DNA of 34,624 nucleotides. Origin: Gammaproteobacteria bacterium. Lineage in GTDB: Bacteria > Pseudomonadota > Gammaproteobacteria > Ga0077554 > Ga007554. The notes under the pieces were generated by a model. The model searched no databases, was not told where the DNA came from, and worked only from the letters and a program-made list of their open reading frames with translations. The stretch is taken from assembly GCA_020053945.1 (NCBI GenBank), contig JAGVME010000094.1, positions 1 through 34,624 of the forward strand, given 5' to 3'. Positions 1 through 6,624 of this stretch are shown piece after piece. Both the position numbers and the translations under genes were made by a program. The stretch's first letter is position 1. Each line of letters starts with the position of its first letter.

Positions 1-1
1 A

Positions 2-742
2 ACATGCGCATCGTCTTTGACAAGCATTTCCCGAAATGGAACTATCGCGCCATTCCGGCAGAAGGCCGTTTTCGGTAAGTTATGTTTGGCCAAATCCTAT
101 GTGGATCTGGACAGTTTTACCATCCCACCTGACTTATTCGATGTGATCTCGGCGGCGCATGCTTATCAGTATGGCGTCGTCCCCTATGGGCGAGAGGGTG
201 AGTGGTTGCAGGTGGTTGTCCCTGATCCCTTTGATCTTATGCTGCCCGAGCATTTAGAGCGCCTGAGTGGGCGGCGCGTGAAATTGTATGTGAGCAGTGC
301 GAAAGCAATTTCAGCGGTATTGAAACGGAGTGAGGGTAGTTATGAGGTATTGAAAGGTGTTTCTGAAGATTTCAAATTAGCTATCGTCAAGGAGGGCGAG
401 GATGGCAAGGAGCGTTATATACCGCTGGACGCGGATGTGGAGGATTCTACTAGCCCGGTGATCAAGCTGATCAATAGCATGCTCTCGGCGGCTATTCAAA
501 AGCGCGCCAGCGATGTGCATATTGAAATCTATGAAAGTGGCATCTCTGCCAATTACCGGATTGACGGCGTGCTTTACCCCGCGACAGACATGCTTGACCG
601 TCGGCATCACAGCGCACTGGTTTCTCGTCTTAAGGTAATGGCCGAACTGGATATTGCCGAAAAACGGATTCCGCAGGATGGGCGCTTTAAGTTGCGCTTC
701 AGTGCGCGCGACATTGATTTCCGTGTTTCCATTCTTTCGTGA
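2..742 (+). pseudogene. GspE/PilB-family secretion ATPase, N-terminal fragment
   Basis: This is the front part of a type II secretion or type IV pilus assembly ATPase, a cytoplasmic hexamer that powers pseudopilus or pilus assembly. The reading frame is open at the left edge, so the true start may lie outside the window; the first in-frame start-like codon is TTG at 17. The sequence shows the N-terminal GspE domain and then the ATPase N2 region, with KRASDVHIE, YRIDGVL, SRLKVMAELDIAEKRIPQDG and DFRVSI, all typical of the family. It stops just after DFRVSIL, before the Walker A, Asp box and Walker B that the complete protein needs, so it cannot be an active ATPase. The break coincides with the start of Tn3 transposase homology near base 735. 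Whether it belonged to a type II secretion or a pilus system cannot be decided from this fragment. Confidence 0.8.
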
Positions 743-1142
743 ACTCGGCCGGGTGGTCAGGACACAATTCCTTTTGAAGTACATCAACGACGTCGAGCTC
801 CGGCGCACCATTCACGCGGCAACCAACAAGAGCGAGGAATTCAACAATTTCACGAAGTGGCTGTTCTTCGGCGGGGAGGGCATTATTGCCGAAAATATCC
901 GCCACGAGCAGCGCAAGGTCATCAAGTACAACCAGTTGGTCGCCAACATGGTCATTCTGCACAACGTCCAATGGATGTCGCGCAAGCTCAAGGAAATGCA
1001 GAATCAGGGCTATCCCATCGACGAGAACATCCTGAAAGGCTTGTCGCCGTACAGAACCAGCCACATAAACCGATTTGGCGACTACATGCTCGATCTGCAC
1101 CGCAAGGCGCCACCTATCGATTACAAGATTAATTTCGATTAA
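735..1142 (+). pseudogene. tnpA: Tn3-family transposase, C-terminal fragment
   Basis: The last roughly 135 residues match the C-terminal end of Tn3-family DDE transposases, for example RELGRVVRTQFLLKYI, ELRRTIHAATNKSEEFN and the GGEGIIAENIRHEQRKVIKY region. A complete TnpA is about 1000 residues, so about 85% is missing. The frame continues upstream to an ATG at 654, but that part is only the shifted reading of the secretion ATPase. The family-like sequence starts at about 735, exactly where the ATPase fragment ends. I see no resolvase and no convincing 38-bp terminal repeat after the stop. It is best read as a relic of a transposon that brought in or bordered the neighbouring metal-resistance genes. 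Confidence 0.85.
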
Positions 1143-1279
1143 AAATCAAATGATTAATGCCATTTCTGCGAAATTTTAAGGAATCCCGGCCGACCCTCAC
1201 GTTTGCTCGGCAGCGGCTTTCAGTCCGCTGCGTGCAGCGTCGCATTGTTTGCAGCCGGGCGAATACAACAACTCGATTT

Positions 1280-1699
1280 TCATGACCCACCTATTTTGAG
1301 TGTGCTCGATTCCAGTGCAGCTAGGATCGGGCAATCATCGAGCGGTCCACTCTCATTGGTGCAATCCGCGATAAGGCTATCCAACGCCGCAGACATGGCG
1401 CGCATGGCTTTGATTTTTTGTTCCAGTTGCAGTTTTTTCTCGATGGCGGCTTTACGGACATCGTTGCAACATGCGCTGTCCTGTGTGCGCAGCAACAAGA
1501 ACTCCCGAATTTCCGCCAAGGTGAAACCGCATTGCTGGGCTTGCTTGATGAAGCGCAGCCGCCGTACGGCATGTTCGTCGTACAGCCGGTAACCGCTGCC
1601 GCTTTTACGCGTGGGCATAATCAGCCCCTCGATTTCGTAGTAACGTAGCGTATCGACGCTGACGCCGGAAAGAGCCCCGAGCTTGCCAATAGTAAACAT
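1280..1699 (-). CDS. MerR-family divalent heavy-metal regulator (ZntR/CadR/PbrR-like)
   Basis: This is a 139-residue MerR-type activator. It has the N-terminal winged helix (FTIGKLGALSGVSVDTLRYYE, residues 2-22), a dimerisation helix (about 80-112) and a C-terminal metal loop. Cysteines at 77, 78, 113 and 123 (SACCND, then C-x9-CPILAAL) match the Cys arrangement of regulators of divalent soft metals (Zn, Cd, Pb). Cu(I) sensors of the CueR type have Ser at the position equivalent to Cys77/78. The ATG at 1699 is preferred over an in-frame ATG at 1720 because a GAGGT ribosome site lies just before it and the protein then begins at the conserved MFTIGKL. The thioredoxin-fold gene lies 95 bases upstream on the same strand. 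No efflux pump for a divalent metal is visible beside it, so its target may have been lost. Confidence 0.85.
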   Translation of the reverse strand: MFTIGKLGALSGVSVDTLRYYEIEGLIMPTRKSGSGYRLYDEHAVRRLRFIKQAQQCGFTLAEIREFLLLRTQDSACCNDVRKAAIEKKLQLEQKIKAMRAMSAALDSLIADCTNESGPLDDCPILAALESSTLKIGGS

Positions 1700-1746
1700 C
1701 ACGTACCTCGCTGCGTGCATGCCTCAATGACTAAGGCCATAGAACA

Positions 1747-1783
1747 GCCCCAGCAATTCCTATGCTGAAAGAATTTCCGGGGC
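1747..1783. other. Imperfect inverted repeat between the thioredoxin-like gene and the merR gene
   Basis: GCCCC-AGC-AATTC at 1747-1759 faces GAATT-TCC-GGGGC at 1771-1783 across an 11-base centre. The outer and inner five bases of each arm pair and the middle three do not. It could be a regulator-binding dyad or an RNA hairpin between the two genes. There is no T-run that would make it a clear terminator. Confidence 0.35.
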
Positions 1784-1794
1784 CATTTCCTAGG

Positions 1795-2061
1795 TTAGAT
1801 AGTCACGCCCAAACCTGCGGTTCGCAGTTTCTTCTCATCAATACCGCGACCCGCGCAACAGTCGGCCAACTTGCCGTCAATGGCCACGGCGGGAATCGAA
1901 CGTATGCCGAGCGCCTTGGCGCGCTTTACGACTTCGATGCTCTTCATATCGAGCACGGTCACGTCGCAAGACGGACACGCCAATTTACGGACCAATTGCA
2001 GCGCTTCCTCACACACGGCACAACCGGCGCTAAAGACCTCTACTTTACGTTTCGTCGTCAT
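1795..2061 (-). CDS. Small thioredoxin-fold protein with two CxxC motifs
   Basis: This is an 88-residue cytoplasmic protein of the thioredoxin/glutaredoxin-like fold. The VEVFSAGCAVC stretch (C14-x-x-C17) sits at the end of the first strand as in glutaredoxins, and SIPAV (Pro57) is the cis-proline loop that packs against the active site. There is an extra CxxC (C29, C32) and a CC pair (C68, C69), giving six cysteines in a very small protein. A clear AAAGGAG ribosome site precedes the ATG. It lies directly upstream of the MerR-type regulator on the same strand, which suggests a role in metal binding or thiol redox under metal stress. The exact substrate is unknown. Related genes next to metal-responsive MerR regulators are usually annotated only as thioredoxin family proteins. 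Confidence 0.75.
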   Translation of the reverse strand: MTTKRKVEVFSAGCAVCEEALQLVRKLACPSCDVTVLDMKSIEVVKRAKALGIRSIPAVAIDGKLADCCAGRGIDEKKLRTAGLGVTI

Positions 2062-2295
2062 GGCTTGGCTCCTTTAATTTGGTTTGATTTCGCGTTTTTG
2101 CCGACCCCACTCAAACTTTGCGGGTGAATACTGTGTTGATCGGGACCAAACCCATGCTAAACCCTGGAGGGTACTCACGAGTCAAGAGCTGAGATATGAA
2201 ATCACCCGTTGCCGCAAATATATGTGCATTACCGGGAAGGGAATGATCCGAGGATCAGTTGGACACTTTCGGAGCACTGCTGGCTAAATCAAGGC

Positions 2296-2330
2296 TTTAC
2301 ATTAATTCTATATTTCCATTATTTTAGAAT
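2296..2330 (+). promoter_or_regulatory. Candidate promoter of the arsenic gene
   Basis: TTTACA at 2296-2301 may act as a -35 box with TATTTT at 2320-2325 as the -10 (18-base spacer). TAGAAT at 2325-2330 is an alternative -10. Either -10 lies inside the palindrome at 2315-2336, as expected for a promoter shut off by ArsR. The start point is not determined. The whole gap 2062-2368 between the two divergent genes holds no other gene I can support. Confidence 0.5.
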
Positions 2331-2336
2331 AATGGA
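2315..2336. promoter_or_regulatory. Palindromic ArsR operator
   Basis: TCCATTATT (2315-2323) and AATAATGGA (2328-2336) form a perfect 9-base inverted repeat around TTAG. It overlaps the probable -10 region and ends 32 bases before the ArsR-ArsC start codon. ArsR/SmtB repressors bind AT-rich imperfect palindromes of this size, so this is the expected autoregulatory operator, released when As(III) binds the repressor. Confidence 0.7.
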
Positions 2337-2368
2337 GTAAAATGTAAATTTCAACGGGAGATTTAACA

Positions 2369-3724
2369 ATGGACACAAAAAAGGTTCTTTCTGCCTTGGG
2401 CGCGCTGGCGCAAGAGTCGCGCCTGGCCGTGTTTCGCCTCCTGGTGCAGGCCGGTCCTGAGGGGATGGCGGCTACCAAGATCAGCGAACACCTCGGTGTC
2501 CCATCCTCGTCCCTGTCGTTTCATTTGAAAGAAATGGCACATGCCGACCTGGTGACATCACGCCAGGAAAGCCGCTTCGTCATTTACTCCGCGAACTTCA
2601 AGACGATGACGGGACTCGTTCACTTCCTGACAGAAAACTGTTGCGACGGCACTCCCTGCGTGCCGGTTTATATCCCTGCCGGTCCCCTTAACGTCCTATT
2701 TTTATGTACGGGCAATTCCGCGCGCAGCATCATGGCCGAAGCTATGCTCAATACGTTGGGCAGAGGACAGTTTCGTGCCTACAGTGCCGGTAGCCATCCG
2801 ATTGGCGCTATCAATCCGTTTGCCTACGAGCAAATCAAAAACCTTAAATATCCCCTGGGCGATTTGCGCAGCAAAAGATGGGATGAATTCGCGGTTCCCG
2901 GTGCGCCACATATGGACTTCATCATCACCCTCTGCGACGACGCCGCCGGTGAAGACTGCCCGCGCTGGCCTGGTCATCCGGTGACGGCGCATTGGGGATT
3001 TCAGGATCCGGCGGCTTTTGAAGGCACGGATGCAGAAAAACAACGGGTCTTTGCCAAGGTGTCCCGGGAAATCAAGAACCGGCTGGACATCTTTTCCATA
3101 CTGCCCTTTGAAAAGCTCTCACGTATCGCCATCAAACAAGAGCTCGACCAGATCGGTGCTCCCCGTGTACCGAGTCCACTTCCTCAACAGGCAACCATCA
3201 CCACCAAAAATACCCGCCGGGCAGACAAGGTACACACTGTGCTCTTCTTGTGCACCGGCAATTCCGCGCGCAGCATCATGGCCGAAGCGCTGGTCACGAT
3301 CCTGGGCAAGGGACGTTTTAAAGGCTTCAGCGCGGGCAGCAAGCCCGGCGGCAAAGTCAATCCGTTCGCGATTGAACAAATCAAGAACTTCGATCCTGCT
3401 TATCCGACAAGCGAGATGCGCAGCAAGAGCTGGGATGAGTTTGCACGGCCGGATGCGCCGCACATGGATTTCATCATTACCGTCTGCGACAACGCCGCCG
3501 CCGAAACCTGTCCGTACTGGCCAGGGCATCCTGCCACCGCGCACTGGGGATTTGAAGACCCGGCTGCGGTAAAAGGTTCTGACGAAGCTAAACGCGCCGC
3601 TTTTAAGCAGATATTCAACGAAATTACGCACAGAGTGCGTGCGTTTGTGGCGTTGCCGATGGCGTCAATGGATGACGATGCGATCCGGCAAGCCACCCAG
3701 AAAATAGGCGGGATCTCCGTATGA
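2369..3724 (+). CDS. arsRC: ArsR repressor fused to two tandem arsenate reductase (ArsC) domains
   Basis: One 451-residue protein carries three domains. Residues 1-97 are an ArsR/SmtB winged helix, with the HTH around ISEHLGVPSSSLSFHLKEM and a C-terminal As(III) site Cys91, Cys92 and Cys97, close to the CC-x5-C site known in Acidithiobacillus ArsR. Residues about 107-250 and 289-430 are two low-molecular-weight-phosphatase-fold arsenate reductases of the thioredoxin-coupled kind. Each has a CTGNSARS loop (nucleophiles Cys113 and Cys295), a redox Cys pair (189/197 and 373/381) and the WGFxDPA aspartate. The copies look about 60% identical by eye, and neither has lost a key residue. ArsRC fusions with one ArsC are known; two are unusual. 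GGGAG lies 8 bases before the ATG. The product should sense As(III) and reduce As(V) to As(III). The stop overlaps the aquaporin start as ATGA. Confidence 0.92.
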   Translation: MDTKKVLSALGALAQESRLAVFRLLVQAGPEGMAATKISEHLGVPSSSLSFHLKEMAHADLVTSRQESRFVIYSANFKTMTGLVHFLTENCCDGTPCVPVYIPAGPLNVLFLCTGNSARSIMAEAMLNTLGRGQFRAYSAGSHPIGAINPFAYEQIKNLKYPLGDLRSKRWDEFAVPGAPHMDFIITLCDDAAGEDCPRWPGHPVTAHWGFQDPAAFEGTDAEKQRVFAKVSREIKNRLDIFSILPFEKLSRIAIKQELDQIGAPRVPSPLPQQATITTKNTRRADKVHTVLFLCTGNSARSIMAEALVTILGKGRFKGFSAGSKPGGKVNPFAIEQIKNFDPAYPTSEMRSKSWDEFARPDAPHMDFIITVCDNAAAETCPYWPGHPATAHWGFEDPAAVKGSDEAKRAAFKQIFNEITHRVRAFVALPMASMDDDAIRQATQKIGGISV

Positions 3725-3794
3725 CGACGCAGGCACGCCGTTTAGTGGCCGAAGGCCTGGGAACCGCACTGTTGGTGGCGGTGGTGGTGGGCTC
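3721..3794 (+). pseudogene. Aquaglyceroporin (AqpS-like), 5' remnant
   Basis: An ATG that overlaps the ArsR-ArsC stop codon (ATGA) starts MTTQARRLVAEGLGTALL followed by VAVVVGS. This is the first transmembrane helix of the MIP/aquaporin proteins found in many ars operons. Homologues continue with GSGIM and reach about 230 residues with two NPA boxes. Here the similarity ends after the GS at about 3792 and the frame stops at 3843. The 4-base overlap indicates the gene was once translationally coupled to the sensor-reductase gene, in an operon in which arsenite leaves through a channel. What follows is the inverted arsB segment. Recognition rests on about 25 residues, so it is good but not certain. 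Confidence 0.65.
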
Positions 3795-3823
3795 CCCATC
3801 TTCGGCTTGGCTACTGCACTCAT
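3795..3823 (-). pseudogene. Truncated start of the gene once following arsB
   Basis: The arsB stop codon is part of TGATG, whose ATG at 3823 opens [10 protein letters not shown] before the sequence runs into the aquaporin remnant. A stop/start overlap of this kind is typical of coupled operon genes, so this is probably the head of arsB's former downstream neighbour, cut off at the junction. Ten residues are too few to name it. Confidence 0.35.
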
Positions 3824-5106
3824 CACGTGAGACTCAGGCGTAGTGCAAGCGCTGCTAATGTCACTGCCAGCACAGGGGCAGTCAGTGCAACACCCACCTT
3901 GAAGTAATAACCCCAAGTGATCGTCATGCCCTTGCGCGCCAGCACATGCAACCAGAGCAGTGTGGCCAGCGATCCGATGGGGGTGAGCTTGGGCCCGAGG
4001 TCGCAGCCAATCACATTGGCGTAGATCATCGCGTCCTTGACCACACCGGTTGCATTCGTGGCATCAATGGAGAGCGCACCCACCAGCACCGTAGGCATGT
4101 TGTTCATGGCCGACGATAGCAGCGCGGTGAGAATGCCCGTCCCGAAAGCTGCGCCCCATACACCTCCTTGTGCGAAGTAATCGAGCAGCCCGGCGATGTG
4201 TTCAGTGAGACCCTCGTTGCGCAGGCCGTAAACCACCAGGTACATGCCAAGTGAAAAAATCACAATCTGCCAAGGCGCTTCTTTGAGCACCTTGCGGGTA
4301 GAGATCACATGGCCGCGCGCCGCCACATGCAGCAGGATCAGCGCGCCCGCTGACGCTACAGCGCTGACCGGCACACCGACATGTTCCAGCCCGAAAAAGC
4401 CAACCAGCAGCAGCGCCAATACCCACCAACCCGTCTTGAAAGTCGCGCTGTCAAGAATCGCCTCACGCGGGTTTTTTAGTTGCATCACATCGTAGTCTTT
4501 CGGGATGTCGCGGCGAAAGAACCATATCAACATCGCCAGACTGGCAGCGACGGCCACGATGTTGACCGGCACCATAATGGCGGCATACTCGGTGAAGCCA
4601 ATCTTGAAGAAATCGGCTGAGACGATGTTGACCAGATTGGAGACGACCAGTGGCAGGCTGGCGGTATCGGCAATAAAGCCAGCCGCCATCACGAAGGCTA
4701 GCGTCGCCGCCGGACTGAACCTGAGCGCCAGCAGCATCGCCATGACGATCGGTGTTAAGATCAGCGCCGCGCCGTCGTTGGCGAACAGTGCCGCTACGGC
4801 CGCACCCAGCAATACGAAAAAAGCGAACAGCCTTCGCCCGTTCCCGTTACCCCAACGCGCCACATGTAGCGCCGCCCACTCAAAAAAACCGGCTTCATCA
4901 AGCAGCAGGCTGATGATGATGACGGCGATGAACGTGGCTGTGGCGTTCCAGACGATATGCCAAACGGCGGGGATGTCATCGACATGCACCACGCCGAATA
5001 GCAACGCCACAACAGCGCCGGCGGTTGCACTCCAGCCAATGCCCAGTCCACGCGGTTGCCAGATGACCAGTACGATGGTGGCGATAAAAATTAGAAAAGC
5101 GGTCAA
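3823..5106 (-). CDS. arsB: Arsenite efflux pump ArsB
   Basis: This 427-residue inner-membrane protein matches E. coli-type ArsB (429 residues) along its whole length. It exports As(III) and Sb(III) using the proton gradient, or ATP when ArsA is present. Recognisable stretches are [89 protein letters not shown] and [20 protein letters not shown], spread over about 12 hydrophobic helices. The start is TTG at 5106, which aligns with the E. coli N-terminus; no ATG is available and the AAGGA upstream is rather far. The gene is convergent with the ArsR-ArsC gene and has no arsA or arsD beside it. It appears to sit inside a disrupted aquaglyceroporin gene. It completes resistance, because As(V) reduced by the fusion protein must then be expelled. 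Confidence 0.95.
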   Translation of the reverse strand: MTAFLIFIATIVLVIWQPRGLGIGWSATAGAVVALLFGVVHVDDIPAVWHIVWNATATFIAVIIISLLLDEAGFFEWAALHVARWGNGNGRRLFAFFVLLGAAVAALFANDGAALILTPIVMAMLLALRFSPAATLAFVMAAGFIADTASLPLVVSNLVNIVSADFFKIGFTEYAAIMVPVNIVAVAASLAMLIWFFRRDIPKDYDVMQLKNPREAILDSATFKTGWWVLALLLVGFFGLEHVGVPVSAVASAGALILLHVAARGHVISTRKVLKEAPWQIVIFSLGMYLVVYGLRNEGLTEHIAGLLDYFAQGGVWGAAFGTGILTALLSSAMNNMPTVLVGALSIDATNATGVVKDAMIYANVIGCDLGPKLTPIGSLATLLWLHVLARKGMTITWGYYFKVGVALTAPVLAVTLAALALRLSLT

Positions 5107-5113
5107 TATTAGC

Positions 5114-5170
5114 TCAGTCCTTGCTAGGGTTGAAGATATCCGCGTTGTTGGTCAGCTGCTCAGCCAGCCC
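5114..5170 (-). pseudogene. Possible 3' end of the gene once preceding arsB
   Basis: Just before arsB on its own strand an open frame reads [18 protein letters not shown] and stops 7 bases ahead of the TTG start. Its upstream part is replaced by the putative aquaporin remnant. Placement and spacing suggest the tail of a former operon partner carried in with arsB. The sequence is too short to identify and could be chance. Confidence 0.25.
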
Positions 5171-5269
5171 ATGTTAACACCGTTTGCTGCGCAGTTACTG
5201 GGAGCAGCGGCGGCGACCTTGCTGTTTTTTGGCTGTGTCCGACTATCGACCACAGAAGCAGCAGAATGA
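5171..5269 (+). pseudogene. Probable 3' remnant of the aquaglyceroporin gene
   Basis: On the plus strand this frame reads MLTPFAAQLLGAAAATLLF. This resembles the last helix of arsenic-linked aquaporins, where homologues run roughly FIAAQLLGA.AAT.LFRWL. After LLF the reading moves out of register: the next frame over gives FWL, as the family would. This suggests a 1-base change in the run of T at 5225-5230. The strand and polarity match the 5' remnant at 3721, so the pair brackets the arsB segment. The match is short and hydrophobic, so confidence is moderate. Confidence 0.45.
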
Positions 5270-5298
5270 ATATCAACATCGCTTCAACATTACTTCGT

Positions 5299-5326
5299 AT
5301 AATACATATTATGTTAAATAATACAT
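5299..5326. repeat. Two direct repeats of ATAATACAT upstream of the cus operon
   Basis: ATAATACAT occurs at 5299-5307 and 5318-5326. The copies start 19 bases apart, about two helical turns, within an AT-rich stretch 94-121 bases before the first gene of the copper operon. This spacing fits a dimeric response regulator or another activator, but it does not match the E. coli CusR box. Confidence 0.4.
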
Positions 5327-5379
5327 GCGTTCGAAATTTAATCCAGAGGGATGTTTGCTTTAACCACCGCCCTGTTTAT

Positions 5380-5409
5380 TTGACAAGCCCCAGGGGAATA
5401 TGCTAAAAA
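5380..5409 (+). promoter_or_regulatory. Candidate cus operon promoter
   Basis: A perfect -35 box TTGACA at 5380-5385 is followed after 18 bases by TAAAAA at 5404-5409. The long spacer contains the dyad CCCC-A-GGGG (5388-5396). A lengthened spacer with a dyad between the boxes is the layout of MerR/CueR-activated promoters, so copper induction through such a regulator is possible. The -10 box is weak. If it is right, transcription begins only a few bases before the first ATG (5420), which also lacks a ribosome site. Confidence 0.45.
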
Positions 5410-5419
5410 ATTAACAATC

Positions 5420-5815
5420 ATGAGTATGTATGCCCGAAAGATTATCAGTTTATTTTTAGCGCTGGCAATAATGGTAATCCCGGTGCGGGTTGCTTTTTCT
5501 GAACCCATTACCCCTATCAGCCCGAGTTCTAGCACGGCACTCCCGTTGCCTAATGCAATGACCACACATGGCCATGACTGCGAGGGTATGATGGGTGCCC
5601 CTGACAAAACTCCGTGCGGGAAGATTAGCAATAATACCTCCGATACCCCCAATCATTGCCCGGGTGACGCGCATTGTTGCATTGTGTTGCTTTCCTCTCT
5701 CTCTGATACTACGCATACCGTTCCAGGCACACCCCGCAGTACCCTCTTAGTGATATTTACTGGCATTATCCCCCCTACCGCAACAAAACCCCCTCGTCAT
5801 AACCTCTTAGGTTAA
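5420..5815 (+). CDS. Small exported Cys/His-rich protein heading the cus operon
   Basis: This 131-residue protein has a clear signal peptide (IISLFLALAIMVIPVRVAFS, about residues 8-27). The mature part is rich in Ser, Thr and Pro and carries THGHDCEGMM, a CG pair and HCPGDAHCC, so possible soft-metal ligands cluster in the middle. A hydrophobic stretch (LLVIFTGIIPP) near the end may be a second membrane segment. I do not recognise the family with certainty. The overall plan resembles the small, poorly conserved, metal-linked leader proteins (DUF2946/CopL type) that head copper operons. No ribosome site is visible before the ATG, and a start at the second ATG (5426) is possible. The function is unknown; a periplasmic copper-sensing or copper-binding role is an inference. 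Confidence 0.6.
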   Translation: MSMYARKIISLFLALAIMVIPVRVAFSEPITPISPSSSTALPLPNAMTTHGHDCEGMMGAPDKTPCGKISNNTSDTPNHCPGDAHCCIVLLSSLSDTTHTVPGTPRSTLLVIFTGIIPPTATKPPRHNLLG

Positions 5816-5931
5816 AACCCGTATACTGGCTTGCTTGCCTGATTGTGCTTGCAGAAAGCACGTGTATTTGTGGAGTATGGACATCCACGGTGGCCTTGAT
5901 TGCAATCCAACCTTTACTAGGAAGCGCAAAC

Positions 5932-6597
5932 ATGATCGAAATTATCCCAAATTGGCATCCGATTTTTGTGCATTTCACAGTCGCGCTTTTCAGTATTGCC
6001 GTGGCGTTTTTTCTTCTGGCAGCCCTATTGCCGAAACATAAATGGCATGGACAATGGCTCACTGTTGCGCACTGGAATTTATGGACCGGCGCGGCGATTT
6101 CACTGTTCACGGCTACTGCAGGATGGCTTGCCTTTAACAGTGTCAATCATGATACCCCTTCCCATGAGGCAATGATTGAACATCGCAACCTGGCATTGAT
6201 AACACTGGCGGTGTTTTTACCCATTGCGATATGGGCACTGGCGCGCTACCGCGCAGGTAAACCAGTGCAAATGGTATTTCTGGCGGCATTGCTGGTTGCC
6301 CAAGGGCTGTTGTTGTCCACCGCTTGGCACGGCGCGGAGTTGGTATACCGTTATGGGTTAGGGGTAATGTCATTGCCGAAAAAAGAAGGTGACGGGCATG
6401 CGCACCAACATAGCGGTGACAGCGCGCATGGGGTGGATACCGCACCACACACTGATACGCCCACACCCCAAACATCAGGGACACAGCCGCCGCCAACGCA
6501 CAATGAGGGGGATGGCCATGCGCATGATGAAAAAAGGGTGGCGCCCGAAAACCCCCCTGGCCATGTGGATGACCCAGCCCGTCCCCATAGCCACTAA
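5932..6597 (+). CDS. DUF2231 membrane protein with His-rich tail
   Basis: This 221-residue inner-membrane protein opens with IPNWHPIFVHFTVALFSIAV, the hallmark of the DUF2231 family. Four transmembrane helices cover about residues 10-155, with conserved His residues near the membrane face. The last 60 residues form a hydrophilic tail with many His (GDGHAHQHSGD, GDGHAHDE, PHSH), probably a metal buffer outside the membrane. An upstream in-frame start at 5845 exists. The ATG at 5932 is preferred because AGGAAG lies 7 bases before it and the family begins there. DUF2231 proteins often occur next to RND copper pumps and c-type cytochromes and are suspected of redox or haem roles, but no activity is established. 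The cytochrome gene follows after 27 bases. Confidence 0.85.
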   Translation: MIEIIPNWHPIFVHFTVALFSIAVAFFLLAALLPKHKWHGQWLTVAHWNLWTGAAISLFTATAGWLAFNSVNHDTPSHEAMIEHRNLALITLAVFLPIAIWALARYRAGKPVQMVFLAALLVAQGLLLSTAWHGAELVYRYGLGVMSLPKKEGDGHAHQHSGDSAHGVDTAPHTDTPTPQTSGTQPPPTHNEGDGHAHDEKRVAPENPPGHVDDPARPHSH

Positions 6598-6624
6598 TTT
6601 TTAACGACTGAAAGGAACACATTA

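Noticed and set aside
1143-1279. Tn3 38-bp terminal repeat after the transposase fragment
   Set aside because: TTAAG and CGACCC pieces occur, but no full-length repeat resembling known Tn3 ends could be traced.
3018-3572. A 184-codon frame inside the ArsR-ArsC fusion gene
   Set aside because: It overlaps intact arsenate reductase domains in another frame and has no family features.
4505-5269. A 254-codon plus-strand open frame opposite arsB
   Set aside because: Most of it is the reverse reading of arsB, low-complexity Ser/Thr/Ala. Only the last part (5171-5269) lies outside arsB and is reported as a possible aquaporin remnant.
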